A stretch of DNA of 17,214 bases, from positions 1 through 17,214 of the forward strand of contig CAKUAV010000054.1 of assembly GCA_934636425.1 (NCBI GenBank), in the 5' to 3' direction. Positions 7,001 through 12,727 of this stretch are shown here, one piece after another. Each line of letters opens with the position of its first letter. Positions within the stretch are counted from its first letter, which is position 1. This DNA is from an uncultured Clostridia bacterium (GTDB taxonomy: Bacteria > Bacillota > Clostridia > Christensenellales > Aristaeellaceae). The position numbers and the translations under genes are program-made. The notes beneath the pieces are model-generated. The model saw only the letters and a program-made list of their open reading frames with translations. It did not search any database and was not told the DNA's origin.

Positions 7001-9553
7001 GACGATGCCGTAGAAGTCCACGATGATGATCAGCAGCGGAACCTCAAACAGATCCACATAGCTCAGTTCCGTGCCCACGATGGACTGCATTGTCTGCATG
7101 ATGCCGTCCACGGCCGCCAGATAATCGCCCTCGATGCCGTCGGGCTTGACCAGATTTTCCAGCGTCTCAAGCGCCTCGCTGAAATCGGCCTCGCCGTCGC
7201 CGCTGGCCACGGCCACCTCCAGCTTGACGCGGGTGGTGGACGCCAGACGGAGAGACGCGTCGATCCATATGCCGCCGGCCTTCACGTCCACATCCACCTC
7301 CACCTGTTCGGTGAAGGACATGGACGGCGTGACGGTCATAATGGTCTCAGCGCCGTTCATCAGCGCGATTGTCAGGCTGACGGAAACGCCCGCCGTGACG
7401 GAATTTCCGGAAACGCGTATTATGGGATTGACCTCGACCGCGCCGGGCTTGGCGCGCAGCGCCGTCAGCGCGTAGGTTCCCTCGCCGTAGAGCGCGTCCA
7501 GCTTATCCTGCGTGTCCTGAGAGGTCATCACGGCGACCAGCATCTGGGCGCGCAGCTCGTCGTTGGCGCGTATCTGCGCGGACACGGCGCGTTCAATCTG
7601 ATCGACGTCCTCATCGTCCAGGACTTCCTCCAGATTGACGGAGCGCGTCGTGTTTACATCCAGATCGGCCAGATAGTCCACCGGGCTGGCGTTTAGGAAT
7701 TTCACGACAAGGCCGTCGTCCGTCTTCTCGGTCGAAACGACCTGTATGAACATGACGTAGCCGTCGTAGGAGCCTTCCTGCCAGCGCTCAAAGCTCTTTT
7801 CGTCCGGGCCGATCTCGCCGTCGTAGAAGCAGACGATCTCGTCCGGCTCGAAGCTGCCGCTGCCGGTGTAGAGCAGTGTGCCGGGAGTGTTTTCGGTTTC
7901 CTCGCTCTCGCTCTCGACAACCGCCTCATAGGAGGCCATGTCGTCCCAGAGCAGATACTGTATGTCGTCGCGGAAAATGACCGTTTCAACCCGCTCGCGA
8001 TACACGTCGACCAGCAGCGTCGTGACGGTCTCGTCATAGTCCTTAAAGCGCAGTCCCTCGCTCAGCACGATCGTAAAGCTCGAGCCGGGCTCAAAGCCGC
8101 GCTGGCCGTCCTTTTCATAAGCGTCGCCCAGCAGCTTAAAGCCGCCCTCGGTCGGCTCCATGCGCACGGTCGGCTCGGTGATGCCGCTGCCGGCCTCGAT
8201 GGTAATCAGGCGGTTTACATCCTCCATGGACGAAACAGTCATGCCCTCCGGCGTGACGATCTCAATGGCCGCCAGCCAGTCCATGTCGCTCAGCTCGGCC
8301 GCGTTGGATTCGCGCGTTTCCTCCTGCGCCTCGTCGGGATTGAACTGGGCGTAGAGCGTCATGTCCTCCATGACCGGCTCGGTATAGCCGAAGCTCTGCT
8401 CGCAGGCCTCGTCCAGACACCAGCCGCAGAATGTGTTTCCTTCCTTAGAGGTGTATATCTGATCCACCGGCTTGCTCAGCAGATACTCGCCCTTTGCAAG
8501 CACCAGCGGCGCAAGCTCCGTGCCGCCCATTGTGTTGAACGTCACAGTCACGCAGTCGGCGGGATCGATGAAGCGCGCGTAGAGCGTCATCTGCCGGTCG
8601 ACCAGCGTCAGCGTGGAGCAGGGCACGGTGTAGTCCGCGTCCTCGTACCACGCCGTGAACACCTTGCCCTCGCAGGTTGTCTCAATGGCAGAAAAATCAA
8701 TGATGCCGCCGGGCAGCACAGTGACCGGCTCGACCGGCGTGCCTTCCGTCACAAAACTGACGACATAGCGGGAGAGCACCAGCACGTCGTCCGTGCCGGG
8801 CTCGATAGTACGGCTCTCGCCTTCGGGATCGGCAACCGCAATCGCCTTTTCCGTTTCGTTCTGAACCGTACAGGTGGCGCGAACGGTGAGCGTCTTCGCT
8901 TCACCCAGAACGCGCACGACGCCGAGGGCGCAGCTGCCCTCCAGCACCACATTGCCGCCCCGGCGAATCATGACCTCGCCGATTTTCGTCTCGCTGTCGC
9001 CGCGTATGACGACGTCCTGATCGGTGTCGATGACGAGCGTGTCGATCTGTGAACCGGCCAGCTCAAGCTCGGCCGCGCCGGTGATGGGCAGGCTGCGCGC
9101 GTTCACAGCGCTGATCTGCGCGCGAGCGCCGCTTTCAAAGACCAGATGATCCGCCGTGAGCGAGCCGATCTTCTTCACCTGCGCGGTGACGTACAGATTG
9201 GCGTTCTCCGTCTGGCGCGCCGCGGACAGCGATTCGTCGCCGTCAATCACCGCGCCGAAAACCCGCTGCAGCACAGCCTGAAGCTGCTCTGCGGACACGG
9301 CGTCACTGGCCGAAACGTCCTCTTCCAGATAGTTCCACGTCCTCAGCGCGCCCAGCGCGTCGTCCGTCTGCTCGCCCAACAGGCCGCAGATATACTCAGC
9401 CGCGTCCTGCCACGTTTTCACGCCGGAAGCGATGGCCGGCGCGGCGCCGCCCGTCTCCGCGAACGCCGGCAGTGGGAGCCCCGTCACAAACAGCGCAATG
9501 CACACGATCAGCGCAATGACGCTTTTGCCGGAATGGATGAACCTGCCCTTCAT
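1091..9553 (-). CDS. Giant secreted protein with Listeria/Bacteroides repeats and Thr-Glu-Pro tail
   Basis: This 2820-residue protein has a signal peptide (1-32, cleavage after LPAFA). After a short helical part comes a beta-rich stretch (about 110-245), then two repeats of the Listeria/Bacteroides (Flg_new, InlB B) type at about 262-405 (FTAWYED and FCGWCLD). A long beta-rich region, notable at about 830-1006, follows, then an unrecognised region to about 1455 that ends in FVMPAMDVKLTL, typical of bacterial repeat domains. Five more such repeats sit at about 1457-1846 (FRGWYAD, FKGWYTT, FTGWYTS, FIGWTMG, FTGWIGE). MBG/YDG-like beta domains fill about 1950-2488, a Tyr/Gly/Ser-rich domain about 2488-2690, and 26 [TVASI]EPT-type units the end. 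There is no LPxTG motif, no C-terminal membrane helix and no visible choline- or SLH-type wall domain. The start is supported by GGAGGG six bases upstream. Likely an adhesin or wall-associated scaffold; the role is inferred from architecture only. Confidence 0.85.
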   Translation of the reverse strand: MKGRFIHSGKSVIALIVCIALFVTGLPLPAFAETGGAAPAIASGVKTWQDAAEYICGLLGEQTDDALGALRTWNYLEEDVSASDAVSAEQLQAVLQRVFGAVIDGDESLSAARQTENANLYVTAQVKKIGSLTADHLVFESGARAQISAVNARSLPITGAAELELAGSQIDTLVIDTDQDVVIRGDSETKIGEVMIRRGGNVVLEGSCALGVVRVLGEAKTLTVRATCTVQNETEKAIAVADPEGESRTIEPGTDDVLVLSRYVVSFVTEGTPVEPVTVLPGGIIDFSAIETTCEGKVFTAWYEDADYTVPCSTLTLVDRQMTLYARFIDPADCVTVTFNTMGGTELAPLVLAKGEYLLSKPVDQIYTSKEGNTFCGWCLDEACEQSFGYTEPVMEDMTLYAQFNPDEAQEETRESNAAELSDMDWLAAIEIVTPEGMTVSSMEDVNRLITIEAGSGITEPTVRMEPTEGGFKLLGDAYEKDGQRGFEPGSSFTIVLSEGLRFKDYDETVTTLLVDVYRERVETVIFRDDIQYLLWDDMASYEAVVESESEETENTPGTLLYTGSGSFEPDEIVCFYDGEIGPDEKSFERWQEGSYDGYVMFIQVVSTEKTDDGLVVKFLNASPVDYLADLDVNTTRSVNLEEVLDDEDVDQIERAVSAQIRANDELRAQMLVAVMTSQDTQDKLDALYGEGTYALTALRAKPGAVEVNPIIRVSGNSVTAGVSVSLTIALMNGAETIMTVTPSMSFTEQVEVDVDVKAGGIWIDASLRLASTTRVKLEVAVASGDGEADFSEALETLENLVKPDGIEGDYLAAVDGIMQTMQSIVGTELSYVDLFEVPLLIIIVDFYGIVALSAELDLVGQIGVLATFGMELMVQGGQKVGFKYDFKKMEGGSYKEKLKTRVENHVYLVGKIGVRVGLRLKLGVTLCVIAKAQIVGSIMAYAELTGMFFLNTSLLSGNSSYVGALYFEVGLDASVDLSLKADFKIFSIGTSWNIWSERWPLYSTSVSSRLRFIDEEPLRAQWEQQTEMADHRNSFGFTAIMMRDYKLIDGSCRVTQTLPQAEDSKISMSIQNMTVNGELLAQDDPRNALFEFGNPQEGRLPGYIYLNEQIAAEYSCETVELDLVVSYIDDSPSALVKKQELVFHLSRECTLSTTTVDMSVMLYDECAHLWGLENAEWDGQIVFADSYAATHMVGGMFEPTATADVDLPGVREGALEAVPALKGGDLGWTDVQGGLIQYSNPKTSAFCYLSLDSNLLRYDVRQETEMYGLTFYLYARRFEMNPEDPMDSTVTYALNYAGDPNTRFYTTGTDNGEKLYFTAADGAWTLQESRAAFDGSDRPIVMVLESGEEIATGLSVTGREYARINALDMSDSAYALSVVSGEGIEGYSIVSPEGLDLGSVEPGTRVEMEIVCDRKHRNVIPAFEAQAQISYSLTENRLSFVMPAMDVKLTLSASPLHTVIWLYNVSGHDAYRTEKIAENETVKRPGDPAIDGLTFRGWYADAACTEPYEFNARPKDDITLYADWTVDVTVDFCGPTGRALYRVSEFETKPIFEGDTEETEYARFTFSALRPGEKMYEIVLPNHPGYVFKGWYTTADFSGDAVNLADLTLEKSVTLYALWAKVINVVYYENYDGAEEIYYTGTELKGYPLMDVAERPGREHYVFTGWYTSAACTPATAFDTETGRFEDNAQLYAGWKPVDYLIDYDLGGGENNAANPASYTVESADIALAAPSRTGYEFIGWTMGEGDELMPEVVIAHGSAGDLKLTAHWNPVVYTITYNVRHGEASSENPDTYTIEDGDITLIAPKPINESYTFTGWIGEGAVEPVLDLVIPAGSIGNRVYTAWWETDDPDENILLGAMNSIPDTLTTPLEGFSDGGDGEDTIHALIDEVLRGGASGDYMDALSHTETPEGAPLQTDTMYAYTYRVTVTYTNDSGREISDETVVTLLVTKKEPALTAPDAARLLYGQSLAQSALTGGAAMDGETAVGGTFSWLDPDVVPKGRDNGTVLYSVVFTPDAESAATYAPAQIEIPVYTQTRLKVTITAENREYLPGDASATGSYQLCDADEESIIIDTVELVGGSYAFADENAGADKKVTFSGYALSGEDALSYVLGNAAAEALATISKAEPSVTIPNPPALTYKDKLRDHTVAVQAEWAGQTVPGNVNWIFDAEHPDTVTAAGDGEYKLEFVPDDAANYVSVILTPTFTAAKLTIAKPDIPAQTYTGRALQAAVAQSADYTVTNDTYTEAGTHDVTLTLTDPANTRWPDSDSATTTAPFTIDKASLTRTGTLTLGSISYGQKFLTGVEHTSGMGEGKVANEAIIGAVMKVSGSDVVVTGNWQWIEKSGVTDAWCNAGTYELTARFTPTSVSANNYAAYDETFTVTVEKATPTIEGALVYAMKQTEEYATGKSVARLPLAIAELKSDTTVVRNPNAGFAGANGKVQGSWQWDDRLLIPSPNESNHVYKVWFIPKDAANYNSVSYQATVNLTVFYYVSVYSYTRESMSGVGYSTGNSYQFESYGKYGFATYGSAATSISMGWDQYTGWMHTFFEQTFGSYTSGVNVKQVIPLGVFIKGKFAVKEKEGYTKVISGTYFLWNDDIRVLGLDDEITDDSFSMTMKQKNGLPYTIEVSINIDKLIPLSDINLYYVAGLCTEAGNLSMMSYKVTNNGTTYYSALNEGAVNVENAGSKRMNLAMSAPTTEPTVEPTTEPTTEPSVEPTIEPTTEPTVEPTTEPTVEPTTEPTTEPTAEPTTEPTTEPTVEPTVEPTAEPTAEPTTEPTTEPTTEPTTEPTAEPTVEATSEPTSSQDAPPVPPEEGDSGSE
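1148..1459 (-). repeat. 26 tandem 12-bp units encoding [T/V/A/S/I]-E-P-T
   Basis: The 312 bases are 26 consecutive 12-bp units (plus-strand core GTCGGCTC). They encode tetrapeptides such as TEPT, VEPT and AEPT, with rare TEPS, IEPT, VEAT and SEPT variants. The unit is a multiple of three, so copy-number change keeps the frame. Such extended Pro/Thr-rich tracts commonly serve as stalks through the cell wall. The same repeat produces repetitive open frames on both strands, which are artefacts. Confidence 0.95.
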
Positions 9554-9619
9554 GTATTACCCTCCTGTCCCGTCTGTCAGTCACAGTCACCTTACTTAAA
9601 ATCAGTCAAAGCCCGATAT

Positions 9620-9642
9620 AAAAAACCGCGCAGTCCTTCTGC
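9620..9642 (-). terminator. Weak hairpin plus T-run between regulator and giant gene
   Basis: Reading the minus strand, a GCAG-AAGGA-CTGC hairpin (9630-9642) is followed after GCGG by six T residues (9620-9625). The stem is only 4 bp and the gap before the T-run is unusual, so it may be a partial terminator or attenuator between the TetR gene and the giant gene, or nothing. No clear promoter is seen in this 147-bp gap; TATTAAT (minus strand, about 9650-9656) lacks a good -35. Confidence 0.25.
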
Positions 9643-9700
9643 CCTTCCTTATTAATAGCGCATCGAAACTGCGGCGGTGTATTGTCCAGATGGCGTCTCT

Positions 9701-10372
9701 TCACTCTGTCGTCTGCGTCTTTGCTGGAACAATCTGCTCTATGTCCTGCAGCGAAAACTCATAGCGCATGGCCAGCGCCTCAAACAGCTTCTGTATCACC
9801 CGCTCGGAAATCGTGCGAATGTCCAGCACCTCGACAAAGCGGATCGCCTGCTCGCGCTCCTCCTGCGGAACGCCGTAAACGCGCAGCGACATTGTCAGGA
9901 ACAGACGGATCTTCTTTTCCAGCGTCAGATTTTCGTCGCAGGGATGCGCCATGTAGCCGCACATGATGCTGCTCGATCCGATATCCATCTCGTAAAAGTC
10001 GCGCAGCGTCATATCGGGATTGTATGCGCCGAATATCTGATACAGCTCCTTGGCCGTCTCCTGAAGGATGTACTCATGCGCCTCGCTCTGGCTGTAGGCC
10101 TCGATGTAGATCTCCCGCAGATTTTCGTTCAGCTCGGTCAGCGTCAGCTGTATGGCCGTCTCAACGACGTATGTGTACAGCGGCGGCCACTTGGATCCCG
10201 CCGCGCCGCGCGCCATGGCGAACTGATTGGAAAACATGAATTCCACCAGCTCGGTCAGCACGCCGTCCTTGGCGCGGAATATGTTCTGAAATGTGCTGTA
10301 TGACACCTCCGCCTTTTCGATGATTTCAGCCAGTGTGGTTTTCCGATAGCCCTTTTCCAGAAACAGCTTCAC
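9701..10372 (-). CDS. TetR/AcrR-family transcriptional regulator, N-terminus probably frameshifted
   Basis: The DNA-binding domain is clear: LFLEKGYRKTTLAEI, then the turn and recognition helix EVSYSTFQNIFRAKDGVL, in the first 40 residues. The C-terminal part is the divergent helical ligand and dimer domain (TetR_C type), ligand unknown. The first in-frame ATG/GTG/TTG start is GTG at 10372, but this cuts helix 1. The same frame continues upstream as PAKKRILTVCV, as expected for a full TetR, with no canonical start before the stop at 10469-10471. A likely true start, ATG at 10449, lies in the adjacent frame (see the next feature). The gene precedes the giant secreted protein gene by 147 bp on the same strand and probably controls it and itself. 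Confidence 0.8.
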   Translation of the reverse strand: MKLFLEKGYRKTTLAEIIEKAEVSYSTFQNIFRAKDGVLTELVEFMFSNQFAMARGAAGSKWPPLYTYVVETAIQLTLTELNENLREIYIEAYSQSEAHEYILQETAKELYQIFGAYNPDMTLRDFYEMDIGSSSIMCGYMAHPCDENLTLEKKIRLFLTMSLRVYGVPQEEREQAIRFVEVLDIRTISERVIQKLFEALAMRYEFSLQDIEQIVPAKTQTTE

Positions 10373-10416
10373 GCATACGGTCAGTATGCGCTTTTTCGCG
10401 GGCAGACTCGCGCTTG

Positions 10417-10449
10417 TCAGGGTAATTTCAAAGACCTTCTTTCCGCCAT
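10417..10449 (-). pseudogene. Frame-shifted 5' end of the TetR gene (MAERRSLKLP)
   Basis: ATG at 10447-10449 opens a 10-codon frame reading MAERRSLKLP, then TGA at 10417-10419. Its position just after the TetR promoter, and its basic character, fit the N-terminal tail of a TetR protein. A net -1 shift near the stop would join it to the KKRILTVCV helix 1 in the main frame. No classical slippery heptamer is seen at the junction. A base missing in the genome or assembly is more likely than programmed frameshifting. The joined reading is inference. Confidence 0.45.
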
Positions 10450-10463
10450 TGGTGTGTACACCA
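10450..10463 (-). promoter_or_regulatory. Operator-like dyad TGGTGT-GT-ACACCA at the TetR start site
   Basis: A 14-bp dyad with perfect 6-bp arms and a 2-bp centre lies between the -10 box (10466-10471) and the ATG at 10449, covering the expected transcription start. That is where an autoregulating TetR repressor would bind. The dyad is visible; its binding by this protein is inference. Confidence 0.55.
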
Positions 10464-10465
10464 TT

Positions 10466-10494
10466 ATTCTATCACGCAGGCCGGCCGAATGCAA
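10466..10494 (-). promoter_or_regulatory. Sigma-A promoter of the TetR gene
   Basis: On the minus strand the -35 is TTGCAT (10489-10494) and the -10 is TAGAAT (10466-10471), with 17 bases between. An A/T block at 10511-10525 sits where an UP element would lie. The start site is expected near 10459, giving only about ten bases of leader before ATG 10449 and no ribosome binding site ahead of it. Confidence 0.6.
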
Positions 10495-10760
10495 TAGGCG
10501 CGCGCACGTCAAAAAATATTTTTTTACACACTTCAGCCCCATGCGCGCACAATTTCGCCTTATTTTCCGGGCGACACGCTCAAATTCGACCGTCTGTATG
10601 CTTTTTGCGTAAAGATATGCGCCTGCCATTTACGCGCGATGGCCGTCCGAATCCGGTATGCATACCAGCGCTCTGTCATGCGCACGGAGCGAATGCGGCC
10701 GCGCATCTTCGAAGAAACCGCCGTTCGCCAAGCCGCGCCAGCCCCCCCATTGGCGCACGC
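10495..10760. other. Gene-free spacer between pyrG and the TetR gene, with palindromes
   Basis: No supported gene lies here; the open frames have no ribosome binding site and no recognisable product. The stretch holds an AT-rich block, AAAAAATATTTTTTT (10511-10525). It also holds three short palindromes in 61 bases: GGTATGCATACC (10655-10666), ATGCG-GCCG-CGCAT (10693-10706) and TCTTCGAAGA (10706-10715). Their role is unknown. Confidence 0.5.
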
Positions 10761-10800
10761 AAAAAGCCCGGCGCGGCCAGATTTGCTCGCGTCGGGCTTT
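10761..10800 (-). terminator. pyrG: Terminator of pyrG
   Basis: AAAGCCCG (10763-10770) pairs with CGGGCTTT (10793-10800), with further GC pairs inside. On the minus strand the stem ends in GGGCTTTTTG. It lies 56 bases past the pyrG stop. Confidence 0.8.
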
Positions 10801-10855
10801 CCCTGTATTTCGTTTTTTTCATGCGCGCCTTTGCGGCGATTCTCTTCTTTATGGT

Positions 10856-12460
10856 TCAGCCCCTGTGCTCGATGGCTGCGCCGACAAAGCCGGAAAACAG
10901 CGGATGCGGGCGGTTCGGGCGGGACTTGAACTCGGGATGAAACTGGCAGCCGACGAACCACGGATGCCCCTGAAGCTCGACGATTTCAACCAGATCGCGC
11001 TCGGGATTGACGCCGACCGCCCTGAGGCCGGCCTTTTCGAGCGCTTCTCTGTATTTGTTGTTGAACTCATAGCGGTGGCGATGGCGCTCGACGATCATCT
11101 CCCTGCCATAGAGCGCGCGCGAGGCCGAGCCGTCCAGCAGTCTGCACTCGTAGCCGCCCAGGCGCATCGTGCCGCCGGTCTGCTCGAGACCCTTCTGATC
11201 GGCCATGAGGTCGATCACCGGATCGGGCGTTTTCGGATCGAATTCGGTGGAGTTGGCCTTCTCCAGTCCCAGCACATCGCGCGCAAATTCGATCACGGCG
11301 ATCTGCATGCCCAGACAGATGCCCAGATAGGGAATCCTGTGCTCGCGCGCATATTTGGCCGCCAGCTCCTTGCCCTCTATGCCGCGGTTGCCGAAGCCGC
11401 CGGGCACGAGTATGCCGTCCACGCCCTCGAAGGCCTTGTCGAGATCGACGTCCGCGCTTGTCAGATCGTCGGCCTGTATCCACTTGATGTGGACGCGGGC
11501 GCAGTGATCGATGCCGCCGTGCTGGAGCGCCTCGACGACGGAGAGATACGCGTCGTGCAGCTGAATGTACTTGCCCACCAGCGCGATGGTCACCTCGCGC
11601 TCAGGCTCCTGGAAGCGATTGACCAGCCGCGTCCAGTCGGCCAGATCGGCGGCGCGCTTTTCCATGTGGAGCGCCTCGCACACCTTGTCGGCAAAGCCCT
11701 CCTTTTCGAGCATCAGCGGCACCTGATACAGCGATTCCGCATCGAGATTCTGTATGATATAGCGCGCGGGCACATTGCAGAAGCAGGCCAGCTTTTCGCG
11801 CATGCCCTGAGAAACCGGATAATCGCTGCGGCAGACCAGCATGCCGGGCTGTATGCCCATGGACTGCAGCGTTTTGACAGAATGCTGCGTGGGCTTGGTC
11901 TTGAGCTCCTGGCTGCTCTTGAGGTACGGAATCAGCGTAACATGAATAAACAGCACGTCGTCGCGATCATTTTCCCACTGGAACTGACGAATCGCCTCGA
12001 TGAAAGGCTGCCCCTCTATGTCGCCGATTGTGCCGCCGATTTCGGTGATGACGACGTCACGATCCTGTCCGATGCGATGGAGCTTGTCCTTGATTTCGTC
12101 GGTAATGTGGGGAATGATCTGCACCGTGCCGCCGTTATAGCCGCCGCTGCGCTCGCGATTGAGCACAGAATAGAATATCTGGCCGGAGGTCACCGAGCTG
12201 TAGCGCGTCAGATTTTCGTCGATGAAGCGCTCGTAGTGCCCCAGATCGAGATCGGTTTCCATGCCGTCCTCGGTGACGAACACCTCGCCGTGCTGATAGG
12301 GGTTCATCGTGCCGGGGTCGACGTTCAGATAGGGATCAAACTTCTGCAGAACGACCGAATAGCCGCGCGCCTTGAGCAGTCGTCCGAGCGACGCCGCCGT
12401 GATGCCCTTGCCCAGCGACGACGCCACGCCGCCGGTCACAAAAATGTACTTCGTGGACAT
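10856..12460 (-). CDS. pyrG: CTP synthase (glutamine-hydrolysing)
   Basis: CTP synthase aminates UTP to CTP using ATP and glutamine, the last step of pyrimidine nucleotide synthesis in the cytosol. The 534 residues match the usual length (E. coli 545). The N-terminal synthetase domain opens with KYIFVTGGVASSLGKG (residues 4-19), the nucleotide-binding loop, followed by KFDPYLNVDPGTMNPYQHGE and TEIGGTIGDIE (139-149). The C-terminal class I glutamine amidotransferase domain has GGFGNRG (354-360), the nucleophile Cys382 in GICLGMQ, and the His508/Glu510 pair in FHPE. An ATG 14 codons upstream is possible, but GGAGGG lies six bases before the ATG at 12460, so that start is chosen. The gene has its own promoter and terminator and is monocistronic. 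Confidence 0.97.
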   Translation of the reverse strand: MSTKYIFVTGGVASSLGKGITAASLGRLLKARGYSVVLQKFDPYLNVDPGTMNPYQHGEVFVTEDGMETDLDLGHYERFIDENLTRYSSVTSGQIFYSVLNRERSGGYNGGTVQIIPHITDEIKDKLHRIGQDRDVVITEIGGTIGDIEGQPFIEAIRQFQWENDRDDVLFIHVTLIPYLKSSQELKTKPTQHSVKTLQSMGIQPGMLVCRSDYPVSQGMREKLACFCNVPARYIIQNLDAESLYQVPLMLEKEGFADKVCEALHMEKRAADLADWTRLVNRFQEPEREVTIALVGKYIQLHDAYLSVVEALQHGGIDHCARVHIKWIQADDLTSADVDLDKAFEGVDGILVPGGFGNRGIEGKELAAKYAREHRIPYLGICLGMQIAVIEFARDVLGLEKANSTEFDPKTPDPVIDLMADQKGLEQTGGTMRLGGYECRLLDGSASRALYGREMIVERHRHRYEFNNKYREALEKAGLRAVGVNPERDLVEIVELQGHPWFVGCQFHPEFKSRPNRPHPLFSGFVGAAIEHRG

Positions 12461-12517
12461 GATGAACCCTCCTTTTATACTCTGCGCCCCCGTGGAGCTC
12501 ACAAAAAAACAAGGATA

Positions 12518-12546
12518 ATTCTACTCCCGCAGGCGTGTCCCGTCAA
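12518..12546 (-). promoter_or_regulatory. pyrG: pyrG promoter with a T7 tract at the start site
   Basis: On the minus strand the -35 is TTGACG (12541-12546) and the -10 is TAGAAT (12518-12523), with 17 bases between. The start falls at 12510-12511, so the first bases of RNA would be G followed by seven U (12503-12509). The leader of about 50 nt has no terminator hairpin, unlike the attenuated pyrG leader of Bacillus. Confidence 0.75.
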
Positions 12547-12675
12547 GAGGGTTTTGTAACATTCGCGTTCATTTCCTGCATTTTTTGTCGTTTCTGAGCA
12601 TATTTCCACATCCATATGCCGTAATCGAATTGCCGTCTCCCATTTCCGGCCTGCACGCGCTCTTTGAAGCGCCGC

Positions 12676-12721
12676 AAAAAAAGCGATCCGCCCAAGCCGC
12701 ATGGCAGAGCGGACGAATCGC
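12676..12721 (-). terminator. Terminator of the diacylglycerol kinase-family gene
   Basis: On the minus strand GCGA...TCCGC pairs with GCGGATCGC across a bulge and an inner GCC/GGC pair, and is followed directly by seven T residues (12676-12682). It starts seven bases past the stop codon at 12728-12730. Confidence 0.8.
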
Positions 12722-12727
12722 CCGTAT

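Noticed and set aside
10560..10679. 39-codon minus-strand frame (MTERWYAYRIRTA...) in the pyrG-TetR spacer
   Set aside because: No ribosome binding site, no promoter nearby, and a basic composition typical of random frames in GC-rich DNA.
10658..12559. 633-codon plus-strand frame opposite pyrG
   Set aside because: It lies over the unmistakable CTP synthase gene, runs through the pyrG terminator and promoter, and has no recognisable product.
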